From assembly GCA_031276295.1 (NCBI GenBank), contig JAISNI010000131.1:1-43390 (forward strand): a DNA stretch of 43,390 nucleotides. Direction: 5' to 3'. Below, one piece after another: positions 31,180 to 39,966 of the stretch (positions are counted from its first letter, which is position 1; every line of letters begins with the position of its first letter). The notes under the pieces are model-generated. The model was not told the origin of the DNA and searched no databases. It saw only the letters and a list, made by a program, of their open reading frames with translations. Source of the DNA: Treponema sp. Its GTDB lineage: Bacteria; Spirochaetota; Spirochaetia; Treponematales; Breznakiellaceae. A program made the position numbers and the translations under genes.

Positions 31180-33042
31180 ATGCGGAAAAAAAGCGGCCTT
31201 CTGTGGAGTATCGAACAGGGAATCTGTTATTTTTCCCTGGTGTGTCTTACCCTGCTCCCCTTGGCGGAGGCTTGCGCGCGGGTGTTCTTCCGTTCCCGGG
31301 TGCCCGCTTCACCGGGGCTGATCGTTCATCTCCTGCTGATTCTGGGGCTTCTTTCCGGGATGATCACCGCCGGAGCGGAGGAGCATCTCTCCATCGGGCT
31401 CTTGCAGTACAGCAAGAGTGAAAAAATCAAAAATCTTTTCGCCGTATGTTCCGGCCTCCTTTCCGCCTTTGTTGTTACAATATTCATGTGGTGTTCGGCC
31501 TCTTTTATTAAAATTTACCTTTCCCCCGCCCAGATGATAGGATTTATCCCGGATCAGGTTTTTGCCCTGGTTATGCCCATAGGATACGCCGTGACGGCCT
31601 TCCGTTTTGCCCGGCTTGTCCCCCTCCGGGGAAAGGCGCGGGTCCTGCCTGCTATAGCTATCCTGCTGGGAACGATCTGTTCCCTGCCGGTGATTTTCAA
31701 GTTCGTCTGGGGTTTTGATGTTCCTGATAGTGCCTATACGATAAGCGGCGGTTTTTCTACCCTGGCTTGGTACCTCAAAACACCGATACTGGTATTCCTC
31801 ATCCTGGCGGCTTTGGCGGGGGCCCCCCTCTTTGTAGTTATCGGGGCGGCGGCGCTGCTCCTCATCTACGGCTCCGGCGGGGAGATGGATGTAGTTTCCA
31901 ATCAGGTTTACACGGCTCTTACCCAGAACACTTTTGTGGCTATTCCCCTCTTTACCCTGGCGGGTTTTTTCCTTTCCGAGAGCAGGGCAGGGACGCGGCT
32001 CCTGGCCGCCTTTAAAAGTCTTTTCGGCTGGTTTCCCGGGGGGAGTATCATAGCGGCGGTGTGTATGTGCGCCTTTTTTACCTCCTTTACCGGCGCTTCG
32101 GGGGTTACTATCCTTGCACTGGGGGGAATCCTGTATGCGGTGCTCTCGGAAAATGCTCCCTATCCGCCGAAATTTTCTATCGGGCTTCTCACCGCATCGG
32201 GCAGCATCGGCCTCCTCTTTCCTCCAAGCCTCCCTATCATCCTGGTGGGGGCTGCTACCCGGACCAATACGATCCATCTTTTCCTGGGGGGTATAATTCC
32301 CGGCCTTATTTTGGTAGCGGGGATGATACTTTTGGGTATTAGTATTTCAGTTAAGACTAAAATCCCCCGGGAATCTTTCCATTTAAAAAAGGCGGGGGCG
32401 GCCTTAAAAGATTCCGCTTTGGAGATGCTGCTTCCCTTTTTGCTTGTGGCGGGGTATTTTTCCGGAGTTCTCTCCCTGGTCGAGATAGGGGCGGCGGCGG
32501 TGATCTATATTTTCGTGGTGGAGGTATTCGTTTTTAAGGATATTAAAATAGGGGAAGTTAAACGGGTGTTTGCCAGGGCCGTCCCCATCATAGGCGGTAT
32601 CCTCTCCATTCTTGCTCTGGCCCAAGCTCTTTCTTACTATATCGTTGATACCCAAGCGCCGGAACGCTTTGCCCGGTGGATACAAGGGGCCGTATCCTCA
32701 AAGTACCTGTTTCTCCTTATCCTCAACCTGTCCCTTTTGTTTATCGGGTGCTTCATCGACATTTTTTCCGCCATCCTGATTGTCCTGCCTCTGATCTTCC
32801 CTCTGGGCGCGGTCTACGGCATCGATCCGGTTCATTTGGGGATCATCTTTCTTATCAACATGGAGACGGGGTTTCTAACCCCGCCTGTGGGTATGAACCT
32901 CTTCCTGGCCAGTTACCGGTTCAGGAAGCCCTTTGTGGAGATTGCCCGGTATGTGGTACCCTTCCTGCTTATCCAACTGGGAGTGGTTTTGATCGTTACC
33001 TATATACCTGTTCTCTCGACTTATCTGACAAAGCTGTATTAA
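31180..33042 (+). CDS. dctQM: TRAP transporter fused DctQM membrane subunit
   Basis: This is a 620-residue membrane protein that fuses the small (DctQ) and large (DctM) subunits. About four helices in residues 1-160 correspond to DctQ, including the loop GMITAGAEEHLSIGLL, where the DctQ pattern A..E..I appears. DctM follows with about twelve helices, including FTGASGVTILALGGILY, GSIGLLFPPSLPIILVG and NMETGFLTPPVGMNLFL, which are DctM hallmarks. These transporters are driven by ion gradients. The ATG at 31180 directly follows the dctP stop. The P-QM gene order matches the treponemal transporter known from T. pallidum, except that no TPR partner gene lies next to it here. Confidence 0.94.
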   Translation: MRKKSGLLWSIEQGICYFSLVCLTLLPLAEACARVFFRSRVPASPGLIVHLLLILGLLSGMITAGAEEHLSIGLLQYSKSEKIKNLFAVCSGLLSAFVVTIFMWCSASFIKIYLSPAQMIGFIPDQVFALVMPIGYAVTAFRFARLVPLRGKARVLPAIAILLGTICSLPVIFKFVWGFDVPDSAYTISGGFSTLAWYLKTPILVFLILAALAGAPLFVVIGAAALLLIYGSGGEMDVVSNQVYTALTQNTFVAIPLFTLAGFFLSESRAGTRLLAAFKSLFGWFPGGSIIAAVCMCAFFTSFTGASGVTILALGGILYAVLSENAPYPPKFSIGLLTASGSIGLLFPPSLPIILVGAATRTNTIHLFLGGIIPGLILVAGMILLGISISVKTKIPRESFHLKKAGAALKDSALEMLLPFLLVAGYFSGVLSLVEIGAAAVIYIFVVEVFVFKDIKIGEVKRVFARAVPIIGGILSILALAQALSYYIVDTQAPERFARWIQGAVSSKYLFLLILNLSLLFIGCFIDIFSAILIVLPLIFPLGAVYGIDPVHLGIIFLINMETGFLTPPVGMNLFLASYRFRKPFVEIARYVVPFLLIQLGVVLIVTYIPVLSTYLTKLY

Positions 33043-33099
33043 AATGCTTGGAAAGAGCGCTCTCTTTTAAGCGCGGTTCAGACTTGAATGAGGAAAGAT

Positions 33100-33915
33100 A
33101 TGAAGCCAAGCCATGATAGTACCCCCTATGTCCCCAAGCTCGATTTGGTCTACCCCGATAAGCCCGACGCCCACATGATCCTGGGCCCGCGGGAAGTTGA
33201 TTTAGTCCTCGACGAGAATTATCCCTTTATTGACAGGTCTCTGGGGTTTAGGATACGGAGCGCCCTTATCTACCTGGGGATTTTTACCCTGGTTTTTATC
33301 ATTGCGCCTATCCGGTTTGGACTTCGGATCGAGGGGCGAAGCAAACTTAAAAAGCACAGGGCCTTGTTTCGTAACGGGGCTCTTACCGTATCGAACCACG
33401 TTCTGCGCTGGGATTTTCTCTGTATCCTTCAGGCGGTGCGGTTTCGGCGTTTGTATTTTCCCGCGTGGAAGGAGAATATTTCCGGCCCCGACAGGAATCT
33501 TATCCGCTTTGTGGGGGGCATCCCGGTGCCGACGGACATTCATGCGATTAGATACTTTAACGGCGCCTTTGACGAGCTTCACGGCAAGAAAAAATGGTTC
33601 CACGTATTCCCCGAAGGCAGCAACTGGCCCTACTACCAACCCATTCGTCCCTTTAAGAAGGGGATGTTTACCATGGCCCATAAGTACAATATTCCCGTGA
33701 TCCCTTTTGCCTTTTCCTACCGTCCGCCCCGCGGCATCTATAAACTATTCAAAAAAAATTATCCCCTCATCACCCTCCGTATAGGGGAGCCCATCTTGCC
33801 AGACGCCTCCCTGCCCCGCAAAGAAGCGGTGAACCTTCTCCGTGAACAATGCCATAAAAGCATTGTGGAACTGGCGGGCGTCCGTAATAACCCGTGGCCG
33901 TGCGAAGGAGATTAA
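33100..33915 (+). CDS. PlsC-family acyltransferase (1-acylglycerol-3-phosphate acyltransferase-like)
   Basis: The enzyme probably transfers an acyl chain to a lysophospholipid. The 271-residue protein has one membrane helix (about 52-72). The acyltransferase motifs follow: NHVLRWD (H100 and D105, the HX4D catalytic pair), then FVGGIPVPTD, FPEGSNW (about 170-176) and a later VIPFAFSYRPP. The N-terminal 45 residues are hydrophilic and unusual for the family. I chose the ATG at 33100, with AGGA five bases before it, over the one at 33088. It sits 57 bases after dctQM. A role with imported lipid-like ligands is conceivable but unproven. Confidence 0.88.
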   Translation: MKPSHDSTPYVPKLDLVYPDKPDAHMILGPREVDLVLDENYPFIDRSLGFRIRSALIYLGIFTLVFIIAPIRFGLRIEGRSKLKKHRALFRNGALTVSNHVLRWDFLCILQAVRFRRLYFPAWKENISGPDRNLIRFVGGIPVPTDIHAIRYFNGAFDELHGKKKWFHVFPEGSNWPYYQPIRPFKKGMFTMAHKYNIPVIPFAFSYRPPRGIYKLFKKNYPLITLRIGEPILPDASLPRKEAVNLLREQCHKSIVELAGVRNNPWPCEGD

Positions 33916-33919
33916 GCCG

Positions 33920-33946
33920 GTAAAGGGTAAGAGGAGTACCGGTACC
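33920..33946. other. Small dyad between convergent genes
   Basis: GAGTACCGGTACCTC, around the self-complementary GTACCGGTAC, lies in the 31-base gap between the convergent acyltransferase and HAD genes. It could help end both transcripts, but it lacks T-runs and is short. Confidence 0.3.
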
Positions 33947-34675
33947 TCAAGAGCTTACGGATGACGAGAGGCCGAAAAGGCCGAACTTTTTCCTACAGAG
34001 AACGGTAAAACTTGTCCAACCGAGCGAAGGGTAGGGGGCTTTCTGCCTGGTACGGCTCCTGATGCCGATATAGCCCATGCCGGCAGCGGTGGCTCCCGCG
34101 CCGTCGGCACCGTCTTTGTCGCCGATCACGAGGGTACGATCCGGCGGAACCTTCAGATCCGCAGCAATGGACGCAAAGGGACGGGCCGCGGGCTTCTGGG
34201 CGCCGAAATGCTCGGGGCCGTAGAGTTTCCCCCGGCCGGGGTCCAGGCCCAGGGCGGAAAGCCGTTCCGCGGCCTGGGGATAGTCCGAATAAACCGCGAA
34301 GGGAAAGGCTTGTTGGGTAAGGGCCACAAAAAGTTCCGCCGCTCCCGGCCGCGGACGGTAGTTGCTTCTGAGAATTCCGCACATCCGGGGTATATACCGG
34401 TTAAAATACCAGGCCCGCAGCGTGTTTGCCGGTTTTTTAGCTATGAGGGACATCCGCGAGAAGAATTCTGTAAAATAGGCATCCGGGGAACCGTAATCGC
34501 ACCCGGATAAACCTTTCCGGGTCCGGCGTTCAGCCAGAATCACGGAGGCCTCGCGGGGCGAGGCCAGAACGAGACGCAGGGCAAACCACCGGATGTCATA
34601 GAGCGTTCCGTCAAGATCAAAAATAAACGCCTGCGCCTCCCGTATCAGGCGTTCAACGGCGGCCGTATCGGTCAA
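33947..34675 (-). CDS. HAD-superfamily hydrolase, phosphatase-like
   Basis: The 242-residue protein has the HAD motif I FDLDGTLYDI (about residues 19-28), a helical cap (about 40-110), motif II as AVYSDYPQAAERL, and motifs III-IV as FGAQKPAARPF and VIGDKDGAD. These bind magnesium and a phosphorylated substrate. The cap pattern suggests a phosphoglycolate- or beta-phosphoglucomutase-type enzyme, but the substrate cannot be read from sequence. The start is TTG at 34675 without a good ribosome binding site. It lies 20 bases after the GH3 gene, suggesting translation from the same message and perhaps a shared pathway. Confidence 0.85.
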   Translation of the reverse strand: MTDTAAVERLIREAQAFIFDLDGTLYDIRWFALRLVLASPREASVILAERRTRKGLSGCDYGSPDAYFTEFFSRMSLIAKKPANTLRAWYFNRYIPRMCGILRSNYRPRPGAAELFVALTQQAFPFAVYSDYPQAAERLSALGLDPGRGKLYGPEHFGAQKPAARPFASIAADLKVPPDRTLVIGDKDGADGAGATAAGMGYIGIRSRTRQKAPYPSLGWTSFTVLCRKKFGLFGLSSSVSS

Positions 34676-34695
34676 AATGGCCGCGGAACAGGGTT

Positions 34696-36405
34696 TTAAA
34701 GCGCCGATTTGACCAGTTCCTTGAACATGGCGTGGCGTTTTTCATCCTGCATAAGGAGGTTCACTTTGAATTGCCCGTCCCGGTATCCCTTGTCTATGCA
34801 GGTGGCCTTGAATTTTTCAAAGGATTCGTTTACCAAAAGCGCCGTTTCAGGATTCTTTAAACGGCTGGACGAACGTTTTGCCTCGTATTCAATGTTGTAT
34901 TTTTTCAGGTATTCATCCAGAACACGGGTAAAATTTTCAGCCTTTTCCTGGGTTATGTCGGAATTGACAAATTCGTAATAGAATCGGTAGGCCGCCTTGC
35001 TCGCGTCCGCAAAACCGATAAAGAATGCGACACGGTTGCCGGTATCCTTTTCCGCCGCATGAACCGCTTCAACAAACTGCCGCTCGTGGAGTTTTTCACC
35101 GGTGATGTTTACCGTGCCGTTCACCTTCTGTATCAGCTTGAGGGTGGGGAACTGGTTGATAAAGCCGGTAATCTCCACAAGGTCGTTCATGTTATAGCGG
35201 TAGAGGCCCGCGGAGGTGGTAACGATCATACAGTAACGTTCGCCCTTTTTAACCTCGTCCATCCGGTATATATGGGGATCTTCACTTTCCAGTTCCGACT
35301 CATGGATGAATTCAAAGAATATCTTGTGGCCGAAGATAACCGTATCAGGAGAATTACTTTTAAGGACGATGCCGGGTCTACATTCGGTGGCAAAATAGCC
35401 CATTTCATGGAAAACACAGGTTTCAGGAAACGAATCCTTAACTTTTTCAAAGAAAATTCTGGTGTTGCCACAGAACCAGACGTTTACAGCCTGCATATGC
35501 GGCCAGTAATGTTTGGGGAGAACCGTTCCGTATTGAGCCTTTAAGGCCCGTAATTCCGCGGCCCGTTCGGGATTGGGGCTTAACCGGGCCTCCAGGACGG
35601 CGCGGATCTCATCGGGAACGGGAAGACGGCGGCTCAAGGTCCCTTTTTCAATATCCTGTACGTATTCGTCGTAGAATTCGTTTGCATTGTTCTGCATTTC
35701 TATCAGGGTGCTGGGATTGGCGGTGATGATGAGGGTTATATCCTGTTCAATACCCATCCGCATGATAGCGTAATACCGGGCCTTGTAATCGGGAATGTGG
35801 AATATATCGGCAGGAGCGGGATGAAGGACGCCCATAAAACCCGGAATGTCCCGCTGGGAGATACCGGAGATTGAGCCGTATACGGTACCGTCAGGAGCGG
35901 CCCCTTCAACGGCCTTTCCTACAATGGAAAGGGTCTTTCCGTAAAACACCTTGGGCTTATTCATGATAAGGGCATAAAACCATAGCTGATTCATCACCTT
36001 GTACACTTCCTGGTAGTACCGTTCTGTAATGGGAATCCACTTAGGCTCCCGGGTAGTACCGCTCGTGGTAGCGTACATTTTGGGCTTTCCGGGGAAAAGG
36101 ACATCCGGCTCTCCCTGTTTATGCCGTTCCACATAGCTCCTCAGGTCCTCATAATCATTGATAGGCACCTGTTCACGGTATTGGGCAAAGAGTTCTTCCG
36201 GACTTTTGGCTTTAAGGATATCCTCAAAATGATATTCCTTCCCGTAAACCGTGTCCTTGGAAGCGGTAAGAAGATCCCGTAATGTTTTTTCCTGAGCCTT
36301 AACGGCATTTTTTGAGGCTCTTTTAAGTTCCCCAATACCCTTCTTGCCGACTATCGTCAAAGCAAGCCTAATAAGCCACCAGCCTTTAACTCGTTGTTCT
36401 TTCAT
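34696..36405 (-). CDS. GH3-family adenylate-forming enzyme (acyl-amido synthetase-like)
   Basis: The 569-residue protein matches the GH3 auxin-responsive family. Its plant members adenylate a carboxylic acid and join it to an amino acid. The ATP-binding motif YATTSGTTREPKWIPIT lies at about residues 110-126. The family signatures YGSISGISQ, LPKHYWPHMQAVNVWFCGN, YFATECRPGI and LYRYNMNDLVEITGF are all present. Bacterial members are poorly studied. The ATG at 36405 is preceded by AAAGGAAAG and by a promoter at 36469-36497. With the HAD phosphatase downstream it may modify a small acid; substrate unknown. Confidence 0.9.
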   Translation of the reverse strand: MKEQRVKGWWLIRLALTIVGKKGIGELKRASKNAVKAQEKTLRDLLTASKDTVYGKEYHFEDILKAKSPEELFAQYREQVPINDYEDLRSYVERHKQGEPDVLFPGKPKMYATTSGTTREPKWIPITERYYQEVYKVMNQLWFYALIMNKPKVFYGKTLSIVGKAVEGAAPDGTVYGSISGISQRDIPGFMGVLHPAPADIFHIPDYKARYYAIMRMGIEQDITLIITANPSTLIEMQNNANEFYDEYVQDIEKGTLSRRLPVPDEIRAVLEARLSPNPERAAELRALKAQYGTVLPKHYWPHMQAVNVWFCGNTRIFFEKVKDSFPETCVFHEMGYFATECRPGIVLKSNSPDTVIFGHKIFFEFIHESELESEDPHIYRMDEVKKGERYCMIVTTSAGLYRYNMNDLVEITGFINQFPTLKLIQKVNGTVNITGEKLHERQFVEAVHAAEKDTGNRVAFFIGFADASKAAYRFYYEFVNSDITQEKAENFTRVLDEYLKKYNIEYEAKRSSSRLKNPETALLVNESFEKFKATCIDKGYRDGQFKVNLLMQDEKRHAMFKELVKSAL

Positions 36406-36468
36406 ACGCTTTCCTTTTACACTATTTGTTCACTTCAAAACAACTGAATCCAGTAACTATTCGTAAGT

Positions 36469-36497
36469 ATACTATAAAGATACCTCTTTTTTTTCAA
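36469..36497 (-). promoter_or_regulatory. Probable promoter for the GH3 gene
   Basis: On the minus strand TTGAAA (36497-36492) and TAGTAT (36474-36469) are 17 bases apart. An overlapping TATAGT at 15-base spacing is an alternative -10. The -35 lies within a hairpin, ACCTCTT/AAGAGGT (36482-36488 and 36496-36502), that could end the lipoprotein transcript. The 205-base gap 36406-36610 has no coding content that I can see. Confidence 0.55.
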
Positions 36498-36610
36498 GAG
36501 GTGGTAACCGGAATCAATGATAAACGCAGGGGAAGGGATTTTTTAACCGGAGGCTTTACGGACATTCGGTCTGAGATTATCAATCTCATCCGCGGCTTAC
36601 TTTTCTGTTT

Positions 36611-37861
36611 TCATTCGTGTTTTTCTTCATTATACGCTGCTATCTTTCTTACCATTGTTAAAAAATTTGAAGCTCCGACCGTATCGTGGGGAAGAAAGTT
36701 CCGCCCGTCGGGAAGGGGTATAAGCTCGGCTTCAACGCAGCCGAGTATGGAGTCAAAGAAAGGCGAGAGGAACGGCAGGTCCGGGATGGGGCTGCGGGTA
36801 TTGCCGCGGTTTGCATAGCGGGCGGAGTACCTAGAGAGGAGCCCTTTATCGCTACGGGTTTCGGCCCATAGGCGCCAGAGGAACCACGCGGCGCCGGAAC
36901 GGAGTACCGCTTCGTCTGCTTGAGGCTGAGTCTGCGGCCATTCGTTTAAGGCTACGTTCTGGGTATAGGGTATAAAAGAACGATCCAGCAGCCGCGAGAA
37001 GAGTTCTTCGGAAGGCAGGTCCCCGCCCGCGGTGAGGAAACGCAGGAGATTAGTCTCGGTATTGGTAAGTTCAATAAGCTCTTTCCAGGAAATACCATCC
37101 TTTTGGGCTATCCCTCCGGGCTTCTTTTCGGTATCGGCTCCAAGATTCCGCATTTCCCATGCCCTATCCCTGATATCCCGATAGATATTCCGGTACAGTT
37201 GCGCCGCGCCGCTTTGTATGCTGAAGGCAATGTCGAAGGATGCCGCCGCTTCCTGAAAACGCCTCCGTTCATAGAGGGATCTTCCCTTTTCAATCTGCAA
37301 TATCTGGACCAAAACGGAGGAATCCGGCGAGCTTTCTTCCTGTTGCAGGGCCTTGTCAATAAGCTCAAGCCGTTTTTCCGCATCGGCTTCAAGGCGTATT
37401 GAAAGGATAAGCGCGCTCTGGTTACCCGCTTCAAGCGACCGCGAGGCGTTAAGCTGTTGAGCCGCATCGGAGGGCTTTTTTTCAAGGAGGTAAAGCCTGC
37501 CGGACCAGGCGGCAAGCAGGGCCGCCGCGGACGGATCGGGCGGCTTTTTACGCTCAATTTCCGTTATCTTCCGCCTTACGCTGTTTATCCTATCGGACAA
37601 CTCGCGGCTTGCGGACGGAGCGTCGAAAATCTCTCCCTCAAGGTTCAGAATCTGTTCCTCAAACGCCGTGATGTCTACGTTTTCGCTTGCCGCCTCGACG
37701 CCGCTTACCGGGAGGTCCTGTTGTAGAGACCGGCAGGAGGCTAAGATCATAAGGCCGGCGATCAAAAGCCCCCGGACGGCAAGCGCTTTTTCCCCTGACA
37801 GCTGGCGTGAAAACGGGGGAAGCGCGGCTTTAACCCGCTGGGACGGGGTTCTGTTTTCCAT
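36611..37861 (-). CDS. Lipoprotein with helical TPR-like repeats
   Basis: I assign this 416-residue protein as a lipoprotein because LILASC near residue 43 fits a lipobox after a hydrophobic stretch. The N-terminal region before it is long (about 28 polar residues), so the true start may lie later. The mature protein is helical, with paired-helix patterns such as AALLAAWSGRLYLLEKKPSDA and SLYERRRFQEAAASFDIAF that resemble TPR repeats. Function is unknown. AAGGAG precedes the ATG at 37861. It follows mutL by 18 bases and is the last gene of the xseA-xseB-mutL operon, an odd envelope member of a DNA-repair set. Confidence 0.82.
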   Translation of the reverse strand: MENRTPSQRVKAALPPFSRQLSGEKALAVRGLLIAGLMILASCRSLQQDLPVSGVEAASENVDITAFEEQILNLEGEIFDAPSASRELSDRINSVRRKITEIERKKPPDPSAAALLAAWSGRLYLLEKKPSDAAQQLNASRSLEAGNQSALILSIRLEADAEKRLELIDKALQQEESSPDSSVLVQILQIEKGRSLYERRRFQEAAASFDIAFSIQSGAAQLYRNIYRDIRDRAWEMRNLGADTEKKPGGIAQKDGISWKELIELTNTETNLLRFLTAGGDLPSEELFSRLLDRSFIPYTQNVALNEWPQTQPQADEAVLRSGAAWFLWRLWAETRSDKGLLSRYSARYANRGNTRSPIPDLPFLSPFFDSILGCVEAELIPLPDGRNFLPHDTVGASNFLTMVRKIAAYNEEKHE

Positions 37862-37879
37862 AAATGAATAGCTCCTTTT

Positions 37880-39691
37880 TCAACCCTCAATTCTCCTTAC
37901 CGCCCTGTAGAGTTCCCCGCGGCTTATCTTTACCTGTACGGGCCTGCCGTGAGGGCAGAGCGCTACGGGCAGACGGAAACTCTCTTCGGCCAGGGCCAGG
38001 GCGCTTTCCCTGTCAAGGTAATCCCCCTCCTTGACCGCGGCGCGGCAGGAAAGCGTCGCGGCCCAATGTTCCGCCATGTTCTCTCGAGCCTCGCGGAGGG
38101 ATAGTATCTCGCGGACGGTTTCGCTGTCGCTTAAACGCCAGGCTGCGGGCAGGACCTCTATACGCCAGCTTTCGCCGTCTCCTCTAACGATGACGCCCAG
38201 TTTTTCAAGAGCCGCGCTGTTGGCGCGGAGGAATTCGTCCTCTTCGGAGCTTTCCGTTTTAAAGAGGATGGGAACCAGAAGTTCCTGCCGGGGGATAGGG
38301 CCGGCCAGGAAACGGTCGTAGAGGATACGTTCATGCGCGGCATGTTGATCGATAATGTAGAGGTTTTCCCCCTTCTCTATTAGGATAAAAACCCCGAAGA
38401 TCGTGCCCAGGTAAACGGCCCTTTCCCCGTAGGCCGGGGCGCTTTCGGCAGCCTCGTCCGCCGCCGTGTCCTTCCCGTACACCCCCGCGCCCGATTGCCG
38501 CCCGGGCAGGGGTACAAAATCGTGAACGCCGCCCAGCAATGCTTCCAGCGCAAGCCTGTCCGGGGCACGTTCCGGGTATACGCCTTTCCGGCTGCCGTCC
38601 CGTTCCTTTCCGCCCGAAAACCAGTCCTCCTGCCTGTCCTGCCGCCCGCCTATCTTCTCCTGTACCATGAAGGAACGCCGTGAAAGATCCTGTAAGGCGG
38701 AACTTACCGCATGGTGAATAGCCCCTAAATTGGAAAACCGCGCCTCTTTTTTGGCCGGATGAATGTTAAAATCGGCCAGCTTCGGATCGATTTCAATAAA
38801 AATAGCCCCTACGGGGTGGACGCCGTTAGGGAACCAGCCCTGTAAGCCGTACTCCAGGGCCTGCATAAGGGAATATTCCTGAATACGGCGCTTGTTTGCA
38901 AATACAAATTGCTGCCGTCTGTCGTTACGGTAAATTTCGGGCCCGCCGAACACGATTGATACGGTAAAGCCGGGTCCCGTAGCGGCAATTTCTTTAAGAA
39001 AATCTTTATCGCCGGGGTCAAGAAACACCGCCGCGAACCGTTCTTTTAACGTGGCAACCGGCGGCAGGAACAACTTCAACTTGTTATCCGCTCTAAAATG
39101 GAGGCTCACGTTCGGAAAGGCCAGGGCTTTTTCAAGAAAAACATCCCGGCAGAGCTTTCCCTCGGCGCCGTCCCTTTTTAAGAACCGTTTCCTCGCGGGA
39201 ATAGCGTCGAAAAGGCCCAAGGCGCGGACGCTCGTACCCCTGGTTCTCCTTCCCGGTTCTATCCCCACAGGGATGCCGGCCTCCGTCCTCAGCAACCATG
39301 CCTCCCTGCCGTCCGTACTGCTCAGTATTTCCAGATGCGAAACAGCCGCAGCCGCAGCCGCAAGGGCCTCTCCCCGGAAGCCCAGGGTTACGGCCGTGTC
39401 AAGGTCGGCTAGGGAGCGTATCTTGCTTGTCGCATGGGGCAGGGTACAGAGGGAAAGGTCTTCCCTCCCTATACCCTTGCCGTCGTCAACCACCTCCACA
39501 CGGCGTATTCCCCCTTCTTCGATGAGGATCTCTATGACGGAACCTTGCGCGTCTACGGCATTGTCAAACAGCTCCCGTACCAGAGACGCAGGCCGGTCTA
39601 TCACCTCTCCGGCGGCTATCTTCCGTATCTCCTCCGGGGCTAAAATCTGAATGCGGCCTGTTTCGGCAAGGCCGGTTCCTCCGCCGTTCAT
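37880..39691 (-). CDS. mutL: DNA mismatch-repair protein MutL
   Basis: This couples mismatch recognition by MutS to strand removal. The 603-residue protein has the GHKL ATPase motifs ELFDNAVDAQG, DDGKGIG and TLGFRGEALAAAA in the first 110 residues. The C-terminal dimerisation/endonuclease domain has DQHAAHERILYD and the CPHGRP metal motif. The endonuclease motif DQHAx2Ex4E ends in Asp here rather than Glu, a conservative change. The ATG at 39691 lies one base after the xseB stop. A TTG 18 bases earlier inside xseB is possible but lacks homology. Confidence 0.95.
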   Translation of the reverse strand: MNGGGTGLAETGRIQILAPEEIRKIAAGEVIDRPASLVRELFDNAVDAQGSVIEILIEEGGIRRVEVVDDGKGIGREDLSLCTLPHATSKIRSLADLDTAVTLGFRGEALAAAAAAVSHLEILSSTDGREAWLLRTEAGIPVGIEPGRRTRGTSVRALGLFDAIPARKRFLKRDGAEGKLCRDVFLEKALAFPNVSLHFRADNKLKLFLPPVATLKERFAAVFLDPGDKDFLKEIAATGPGFTVSIVFGGPEIYRNDRRQQFVFANKRRIQEYSLMQALEYGLQGWFPNGVHPVGAIFIEIDPKLADFNIHPAKKEARFSNLGAIHHAVSSALQDLSRRSFMVQEKIGGRQDRQEDWFSGGKERDGSRKGVYPERAPDRLALEALLGGVHDFVPLPGRQSGAGVYGKDTAADEAAESAPAYGERAVYLGTIFGVFILIEKGENLYIIDQHAAHERILYDRFLAGPIPRQELLVPILFKTESSEEDEFLRANSAALEKLGVIVRGDGESWRIEVLPAAWRLSDSETVREILSLREARENMAEHWAATLSCRAAVKEGDYLDRESALALAEESFRLPVALCPHGRPVQVKISRGELYRAVRRIEG

Positions 39692-39692
39692 G

Positions 39693-39962
39693 CTAGTTCC
39701 CGCCGTCAAACAATCCCAGTTCCGGGGCGCTCCCGTTCTTGACTTCCGGGCCGTTCATCAGAATCTCAATGCGGTTCTCTATCTTTTCAAGATCCTTTTC
39801 CAGGGTACGCGCCAGAGATATGCCTTCTTCAAAGAATTTGAGCGCGTCATCCAGGGGAATGTCGGTTTTCCGTATCATGTCCCCCAGAACTTCAAGCCGC
39901 TCCAGCCTTTCCTCAAAATTCTTCATGCTTCCCGCGGAATTTTTATCCGTTTTTTCCATCAT
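39693..39962 (-). CDS. xseB: Exodeoxyribonuclease VII small subunit
   Basis: The 89-residue helical protein has the XseB pattern FEERLERLEVLGDMI, then LDDALKFFEEGISLARTLEKDLEKIENRIEIL. Several small subunits wrap one large subunit to form the single-strand-specific nuclease. The ATG at 39962 follows an AAGGAG site inside the end of xseA. A later ATG at 39926 would also give the core. Four bases separate it from xseA. Confidence 0.93.
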   Translation of the reverse strand: MMEKTDKNSAGSMKNFEERLERLEVLGDMIRKTDIPLDDALKFFEEGISLARTLEKDLEKIENRIEILMNGPEVKNGSAPELGLFDGGN

Positions 39963-39966
39963 GCAG

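Noticed and set aside
31309-32277. Minus-strand open frame of 322 codons inside dctQM
   Set aside because: The plus strand carries an unmistakable transporter. The antisense product is very polar and Arg/Gln-rich, with no family features.
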